Of a stretch of 64,000 bases of DNA, positions 55,701 through 64,000 are shown piece by piece. Each line of letters opens with the position of its first letter. The stretch's first letter is position 1. The notes under the pieces were generated by a model. That model saw only the letters and a list, made by a program, of their open reading frames with translations. It ran no database searches and had not been told where the DNA came from. The translations under genes were made by a program, and so were the position numbers. The DNA comes from Aplectana chamaeleonis. Taxonomy: Eukaryota; Nematoda; Chromadorea; Rhabditida; Cosmocercidae. The DNA lies in assembly GCA_029168955.1 (NCBI GenBank), contig JAPDOI010001076.1, forward strand, positions 162,521 to 226,520, in the 5' to 3' direction.

Positions 55701-58700
55701 TGATAACCTGCACCTTTTATATGACATCCTGCACACTCCCACTGATGTCCTGCACATTTTCTATGACGTCCTGCACACTCCCACTGATGTCCTGCACACT
55801 TTTTATGAGGTGCTGCACGCTCCCACTGATAACCTGCACCTTTTATATGACATCCTGCACACTCCCACTGATAACCTGCACCTTTTATATGACATCCTGC
55901 ACACTCCCACTGATGTCCTGCACATTTTCTATGACGTCCTGCACACTCCCACTGATGTCCTGCACATTTTCTATGACGTCCTGCACACTCCCACTGATGT
56001 CCTGCACACTTTTTATGAGGTGCTGCACACTCCCACTGATGTCCTGCACATTTTCTATGACGTCCTGCACACTCCCACTGATGTCCTGCACATTTTCTAT
56101 GACGTCCTGCACACTCCCACTGATGTCCTGCACATTTTCTATGACGTCCTGCACACTCCCACTGATGTCCTGCACATTTTCTATGACGTCCTGCACACTC
56201 CCACTGATGTCCTGCACATTTTCTATGACGTCCTGCACACTCCCACTGATGTCCTGCACATTTTCTATGACGTCCTGCACACTCCCACTGATGTCCTGCA
56301 CACTTTTTATGAGGTGCTGCACACTCCCACTGATGTCCTGCACATTTTCTATGACGTCCTGCACACTCCCACTGATGTCCTGCACACTTTTTATGAGGTG
56401 CTGCACACTCCCACTGATAACCTGCACCTTTTATATGACATCCTGCACACTCCCACTGATGTCCTGCACACTTTTTATGAGGTGCTGCACACTCCCACTG
56501 ATGTCCTGCACATTTTCTATGACGTCCTGCACACTCCCACTGATGTCCTGCACACTTTTTATGAGGTGCTGCACACTCCCACTGATAACCTGCACCTTTT
56601 ATATGACATCCTGCACGCTCCCACTGATGTCCTGCACATTTTCTATGACGTCCTGCACACTCCCACTGATGTCCTGCACATTTTCTATGACGTCCTGCAC
56701 ACTCCCACTGATGTCCTGCACATTTCCTATGACGTCCTGCACACTCCCAGTGATGTCCTGCACCCTACCACTGATGGCCTGCACACTTTCTATAACGTCC
56801 TGCACACTCCCAAGGATGTCCTGCACACTTTTTGTGACATCCTGCACACTCCCACTGATGTCCTGCACATTTTCTATGACGTCCTGCACACTCCCACTGA
56901 TGTCCTGCACATTTCCTATGACGTCCTGCACACTCCCAGTGATGTCCTGCACACTTTTTATGAGGTGCTGCACACTCCCACTGATAACCTGCACCTTTTA
57001 TATGACATCCTGCACACTCCCACTGATGTCCTGCACATTTTATGTGACGTCCTGCACACTCCCACTGATGTCCTGCACATTTTCTATGACGTCCTGCACA
57101 CTCCCACTGATGTCCTGCACACTTTTTATGAGGTGCTGCACACTCCCACTGATAACCTGCACCTTTTATATGACGTCCTGCACACTCCCACTGATGTCCT
57201 GCACATTTTCTATGACATCCTGCACACTCCCACTGATGTCCTGCACACTTTTTATGAGGGGCTGCACACTCCCACTGATGTCCTGCACACTTTTTATGAC
57301 GTGCTGCACACTCCCACTGATGTCCTGCACACTTTCTATGATTTCCTGCACGCTCCCACTGATATCTTGCATACTCTATATGACGTCCTGCACACTCCCA
57401 CTGATGTCCTGCACACTTTCTATGACGTCCTGCACACTCCCACTGATGTCCTGCACATTTTCTATGACGTCCTGCACACTCCCACTGATGTCCTGCACAT
57501 TTTCTATGACGTCCTGCACACTCCCACTGATGTCCTGCACATTTTCTATGACGTCCTGCACACTCCCACTGATGTCCTGCACACTTTTCATGAGGTGCTG
57601 CACGCTCCCACTGATAACCTGCACCTTTTGTATGACGTCCTGCACACTCCCACTGATGTACTGCACACTTTTTACGAGGTGCTGCACGCTCCCACTGATG
57701 TCCTGCACATTTTCTATGACGTCCTGCACACTCCCACTGATGTCCTGCACACTTTTTATGAGGTGCTGCACACTCCCACTGATAACCTGCGCCTTTTATA
57801 TGACATGCTGCACACTCCCACTGATGTCCTGCACATTTTCTATGACGTCCTGCACACTCCCACTGATGTCCTGCACATTTTCTATGACGTCCTGCACACT
57901 CCCACTGATGTCCTGCACACTTTTTATGAGGTGCTGCACACTCCCACTGATAACCTGCACCTTTTATATGACATCCTGCACACTCCCACTGATGTCCTGC
58001 ACATTTTCTATGACGTCCTGCACACTCCCACTGATGTCCTGCACATTTTCTATGACGTCCTGCACACTCCCACTGATGTCCTGCACACTTTTTATGAGGT
58101 GCTGCACACTCCCACTGATAACCTGCACCTTTTATATGACATCCTGCACACTCCCACTGATGTCCTGCACACTTTTTATGACATCCTGCACACTCCCACT
58201 GATGTCCTGCACATTTTCTATGACGTCCTGCACACTCCCACTGATGTCCTGCACACTTTTTATGAGGTGCTGCACACTCCCACTGATGTCCTGCACATTT
58301 TCTATGACGTCCTGCACACTCCCACTGATGTCCTGCACACTTTTTATGAGGTGCTGCACACTCCCACTGATAACCTGCACCTTTTATATGACATCCTGCA
58401 CACTCCCACTGATGTCCTGCACACTTTTTATGAGGTGCTGCACACTCCCACTGATGTCCTGCACATTTTCTATGACGTCCTGCACACTCCCACTGATGTC
58501 CTGCACACTTTTTATGAGGTGCTGCACACTCCCACTGATAACCTGCACCTTTTATATGACATCCTGCACACTCCCACTGATGTCCTGCACACTTTTTATG
58601 AGGTGCTGCACACTCCCACTGATGTCCTGCACATTTTCTATGACGTCCTGCACACTCCCACTGATGTCCTGCACACTTTTTATGAGGTGCTGCACACTCC

Positions 58701-61700
58701 CACTGATGTCCTGCACATTTTCTATGACGTCCTGCACACTCCCACTGATGTCCTGCACACTTTTTATGAGGTGCTGCACACTCCCACTGATAACCTGCAC
58801 CTTTTATATGACATCCTGCACACTCCCACTGATGTCCTGCACATTTTCTATGACGTCCTGCACACTCCCACTGATGTCCTGCACATTTTCTATGACGTCC
58901 TGCACACTCCCACTGATGTCCTGCACACTTTTATGAGGTGCTGCACACTCCCACTGATAACCTGCACCTTTTATATGACATCCTGCACACTCCCACTGAT
59001 GTCCTGCACATTTTCTATGACGTCCTGCACACTCCCACTGATGTCCTGCACATTTTCTATGACGTCCTGCACACTCCCACTGATGTCCTGCACACTTTTT
59101 ATGAGGTGCTGCACACTCCCACTGATAACCTGCACCTTTTATATGACATCCTGCACACTCCCACTGATGTCCTGCACATTTTTCATGACGTCCTGCACAC
59201 TCCCACTGATGTCCTGCACATTTTCTATGACGTCCTGCACACTCCCACTGATGTCCTGCACACTTTTTATGAGGTGCTGCACACTCCCACTGATAACCTG
59301 CACCTTTTATATGACATCCTGCACACTCCCACTGATGTCCTGCACATTTTCTATGACGTCCTGCACACTCCCACTGATGTCCTGCACATTTTCTATGACG
59401 TCCTGCACACTCCCACTGATGTCCTGCACACTTTTTATGAGGTGCTGCACACTCCCACTGATGTCCTGCACATTTTCTATGACGTCCTGCACACTCCCAC
59501 TGATGTCCTGCACACTTTTTATGACATCCTGCACACTCCCACTGGGGTCCTACACAGTTTTTATGACATCCTGCACACTCCCACTGATGTCCTTCACACT
59601 ATATGACGTCCTGCACACTCCCACTGATGTCCTGCACATTTTCTATGACGTCCTGCACACTCCCACTGATGTCCTGCACATTTTCTATGACGTCCTGCAC
59701 ACTCCCACTGATGTCCTGCACACTTTTTATGAGGTGCTGCACACTCCCACTGATGTCCTGCACATTTTCTATGACGTCCTGCACACTCCCACTGATGTCC
59801 TGCACACTTTTTATGAGGTGCTGCACACTCCCACTGATAACCTGCACCTTTTATATGACATCCTGCACACTCCCACTGATGTCCTGCACATTTTCTATGA
59901 CGTCCTGCACACTCCCACTGATGTCCTGCACATTTTCTATGACGTCCTGCACACTCCCACTGATGTCCTGCACACTTTTTATGAGGTGCTGCACACTCCC
60001 ACTGATAACCTGCACCTTTTATATGACATCCTGCACACTCCCACTGATGTCCTGCACATTTTCTATGACGTCCTGCACACTCCCACTGATAACCTGCACC
60101 TTTTATATGACATCCTGCACACTCCCACTGATGTCCTGCACATTTTCTATGACGTCCTGCACACTCCCACTGATGTCCTGCACATTTTCTATGACGTCCT
60201 GCACACTCCCACTGATGTCCTGCACACTTTTTATGAGGTGCTGCACACTCCCACTGATAACCTGCACCTTTTATATGACATCCTGCACACTCCCACTGAT
60301 GTCCTGCACACTTTTTATGAGGTGCTGCACACTCCCACTGATGTCCTGCACATTTTCTATGACGTCCTGCACACTCCCACTGATGTCCTGCACAATTTTT
60401 ATGAGGTGCTGCACACTCCCACTGATGTCCTGCACATTTTCTATGACGTCCTGCACACTCCCACTGATGTCCTGCACACTTTTTATGAGGTGCTGCACAC
60501 TCCCACTGATAACCTGCACCTTTTATATGACATCCTGCACACTCCCACTGATGTCCTGCACATTTTCTATGACGTCCTGCACACTCCCACTGATGTCCTG
60601 CACACTTTTTATGAGGTGCTGCACACTCCCACTGATGTCCTGCACATTTTCTATGACGTCCTGCACACTCCCACTGATGTCCTGCACACTTTTTATGAGG
60701 TGCTGCACACTCCCACTGATAACCTGCACCTTTTATATGACATCCTGCACACTCCCACTGATGTCCTGCACATTTTCTATGACGTCCTGCACACTCCCAC
60801 TGATGTCCTGCACATTTTCTATGACGTCCTGCACACTCCCACTGATGTCCTGCACACTTTTTATGACATCCTGCACACTCCCACTGATAACCTGCACCTT
60901 TTATATGACATCCTGCACACTCCCACTGATGTCCTGCACATTTTCTATGACGTCCTGCACACTCCCACTGATGTCCTGCACATTTTCTATGACGTCCTGC
61001 ACACTCCCACTGATGTCCTGCACATTTTCTATGACGTCCTGCACACTCCCACTGATGTCCTGCACATTTTCTATGACGTCCTGCACACTCCCACTGATGT
61101 CCTGCACACTTTTTATGAGGTGCTGCACACTCCCACTGATGTCCTGCACATTTTCTATGACGTCCTGCACACTCCCACTGATGTCCTGCACACTTTTTAT
61201 GAGGTGCTGCACACTCCCACTGATAACCTGCACCTTTTATATGACATCCTGCACACTCCCACTGATGTCCTGCACACTTTTTATGAGGTGCTGCACACTC
61301 CCACTGATAACCTGCACCTTTTATATGACATCCTGCACACTCCCACTGATGTCCTGCACACTTTTTATGAGGTGCTGCACACTCCCACTGATGTCCTGCA
61401 CATTTTCTATGACGTCCTGCACACTCCCACTGATGTCCTGCACACTTTTTATGAGGTGCTGCACACTCCCACTGATAACCTGCACCTTTTATATGACATC
61501 CTGCACACTCCCACTGATGTCCTGCACCTTTTATATGACATCCTGCACACTCCCACTGATGTCCTGCACATTTTCTATGACGTCCTGCACACTCCCACTG
61601 ATGTCCTGCACATTTTCTATGACGTCCTGCACACTCACACTGATGTCCTGCACACTTTTTATGACGTCCTGCACACTCCCACTGATAACCTGCACCTTTT

Positions 61701-64000
61701 ATATGACATCCTGCACGCTCCCACTGATGTCCTGCACATTTTCTATGACGTCCTGCACACTCCCACTGATGTCCTGCACATTTTCTATGACGTCCTGCAC
61801 ACTCCCACTGATGTCCTGCACATTTCCTATGACGTCCTGCACACTCCCACTGATGTCCTGCACACTTTTTATGAGGTGCTGCACACTCCCACTGATAACC
61901 TGCACCTTTTATATGACATCCTGCACACTCCCACTGATGTCCTGCACATTTTCTATGACGTCCTGCACACTCCCACTGATGTCCTGCACATTTTCTATGA
62001 CGTCCTGCACACTCCCACTGATGTCCTGCACACTTTTTATGAGGTGCTGCACACTCCCACTGATAACCTGCACCTTTTATATGACATCCTGCACACTCCC
62101 ACTGATGTCCTGCACATTTTCTATGACGTCCTGCACACTCCCACTGATGTCCTGCACATTTTCTATGACGTCCTGCACACTCCCACTGATGTCCTGCACA
62201 CTTTTTATGAGGTGCTGCACACTCCCACTGATAACCTGCACCTTTTATATGACATCCTGCACACTCCCACTGATGTCCTGCACATTTTTCATGACGTCCT
62301 GCACACTCCCACTGATGTCCTGCACATTTTCTATGACGTCCTGCACACTCCCAATGGTGTCCTGCACTTTCTATGAGGTCCTCCACACTCCCACTGATGT
62401 CCTGCACATTTTCTATGACGTCCTGCACACTCCCACTGATGTCCTGCACATTTTCTATGACGTCCTGCACACTCCCACTGATGTCCTGCACACTTTTTAT
62501 GAGGTGCTGCACACTCACACTGATGTCCTGCACACTTTTTATGACAGCCTGCACACTCCCACTGATGTCCTGCACACTTTTTATGAGGTGCTGCACACTC
62601 CCACTGATGTCCTGCACACTTTTTATGAGGTGCTGCACACTCCCACTGATAACCTGCACCTTTTATATGACATCCTGCACACTCCCACTGATGTCCTGCA
62701 CATTTTCTATGACGTCCTGCACACTCCCACTGATGTCCTGCACATTTTCTATGACGTCCTGCACACTCCCACTGATGTCCTGCACACTTTTTATGAGGTG
62801 CTGCACACTCCCACTGATAACCTGCACCTTTTATATGACATCCTGCACACTCCCACTGATGTCCTGCACATTTTCTATGACGTCCTGCACACTCCCACTG
62901 ATGTCCTGCACACTTTTTATGAGGTGCTGCACACTCCCACTGATAACCTGCACCTTTTATATGACATCCTGCACACTCCCACTGATGTCCTGCACACTTT
63001 TTATGAGGTGCTGCACACTCCCACTGATGTCCTGCACATTTTCTATGACGTCCTGCACACTCCCACTGATGTCCTGCACACTTTTTATGAGGTGCTGCAC
63101 ACTCCCACTGATGTCCTGCACATTTTCTATGACGTCCTGCACACTCCCACTGATGTCCTGCACACTTTTTATGAGGTGCTGCACACTCCCACTGATGTCC
63201 TGCACACTTTTCATGAGGTGCTGCACGCTCCCACTGATAACCTGCACCTTTTATATGACGTCCTGCACACTCCCACTGATGTACTGCACACTTTTTACGA
63301 GGTGCTGCACGCTCCCACTGATGTCCTGCACATTTTCTATGACGTCCTGCACACTCCCACTGATGTCCTGCACACTTTTTATGAGGTGCTGCACACTCCC
63401 ACTGATAACCTGCACCTTTTATATGACATCCTGCACGCTCCCACTGATGTCCTGCACATTTTCTATGACGTCCTGCACACTCCCACTGATGTCCTGCACA
63501 TTTTCTATGACGTCCTGCACACTCCCACTGATGTCCTGCACACTTTTTATGAGGTGCTGCACACTCCCACTGATAACCTGCACCTTTTATATGACATCCT
63601 GCACACTCCCACTGATGTCCTGCACATTTTCTATGACGTCCTGCACACTCCCACTGATGTCCTGCACATTTTCTATGACGTCCTGCACACTCCCACTGAT
63701 GTCCTGCACACTTTTTATGAGGTGCTGCACACTCCCACTGATGTCCTGCACATTTTCTATGACGTCCTGCACACTCCCACTGATGTCCTGCACACTTTTT
63801 ATGACATCCTGCACACTCCCACTGATAACCTGCACCTTTTATATGACATCCTGCACACTTCCACTGATGTCCTGCACACTTTTTATGAGGTGCTGCACAC
63901 TCCCACTGATGTCCTGCACATTTTCTATGACGTCCTGCACACTCCCACTGATGTCCTGCACACTTTTCATGAGGTGCTGCACACTCCCACTGATGTCCTG
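34774..64000 (+). repeat. Satellite 2, block b (runs off right edge)
   Basis: More than 29 kb, about 695 units of 42 bp. The 21-bp halves are GTCCTGCACACTCCCACTGA-T and GTCCTGCACA(T/C)TTTCTATGA-C, with variants ending TTTTTATGAG and a class AACCTGCACCTTTTATATGA-C. Near 35-48 kb the units are mixed, with many private changes (AACAATTCCACTG, CTGATTTCCTG) and 1-bp or larger indels. Open frames of up to 2286 codons read as 14-residue repeats on one plus frame while other frames are also open; no codon pattern, start context or domain supports translation. Confidence 0.95.
55500..64000 (+). repeat. 168-bp higher-order repeat region of satellite 2b
   Basis: The diagnostic ATATGACATC junction recurs at 61911, 62079 and 62247, 168 bp apart, each spanning four 42-bp units in the order TTTTCTATGAC, TTTTCTATGAC, TTTTTATGAG, CTTTTATATGAC. 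Neighbouring stretches show 84-, 126-, 210- and 252-bp variants of this order. Units of the same class are often identical, unlike the mixed left part of the array. Confidence 0.8.

Noticed and set aside
55516..62376. Open frame of 2286 codons, and other frames of 700-1741 codons in satellite 2
   Set aside because: The 42-bp period is divisible by three, so any stop-free frame of one unit stays open through the array. Overlapping frames on the same strand and the opposite strand are also open, there is no domain, and frames end wherever a 1-bp indel occurs.
59594..62659. Minus-strand 1021-codon Cys/His-rich frame (CAGHQWECAGRHRK-type repeats) resembling a zinc-finger protein
   Set aside because: The Cys/His pattern is an accidental reading of the satellite unit; spacing is not that of a known finger, and other frames of the same DNA are equally open.

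Overview
The window is eukaryotic, repeat-dominated DNA, most likely from an invertebrate animal. Support for this is the set of decayed APE-type non-LTR retrotransposons (PHD finger, endonuclease, reverse transcriptase), several families of short inverted-repeat DNA elements with TA or TTAA target duplications, and large satellite arrays. The species cannot be named from the sequence. I found no convincing host protein-coding gene, rRNA, tRNA or CRISPR array in 64 kb.

Positions 1-10.2 kb are a graveyard of nested transposons. Element A (minus strand) runs off the left edge and appears inserted in a ~0.5 kb terminal-inverted-repeat (TIR) element, T. Around 2.0-4.1 kb lie several miniature inverted-repeat elements (MITEs). 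Element B (4143-7010) is a non-LTR copy split by a second non-LTR fragment, G, flanked by an 11-bp target duplication. G is itself split by a second copy of T, and B also carries a TTAA-flanked MITE. Element C (7578-8686, minus) is a relative of B. A foldback element with 160-bp perfect arms (9449-10068) ends just before the first satellite.

Positions 10.2-13.5 kb hold satellite 1, about 79 copies of a 42-bp monomer. Almost every copy carries the palindrome TGATGACGTCATCA, which contains a perfect CRE/ATF-type TGACGTCA site. Positions 13.5-31.2 kb return to dispersed repeats. This part contains a well-delimited non-LTR element D (17976-20861, 15-bp target duplication) with recognisable endonuclease and RT motifs, a short sister insertion (17239-17503), many hairpin-forming elements, TTCGAA-rich tracts, and a fragment of a different RT family (28508-29096).

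From 31.2 kb to the right edge the window is satellite 2, also 42 bp (two diverged 21-bp halves). It forms a ~3.2 kb block in one orientation, a ~310 bp unique spacer, then a >29 kb block in the opposite orientation. The large block becomes more uniform rightward and settles into a 168-bp higher-order repeat. The very long open frames in both satellites (up to 2286 codons) follow from a period divisible by three and are open on several frames and both strands, so they are not annotated as genes. The two satellites share the same period and align without gaps over 30 bp, which suggests common ancestry.
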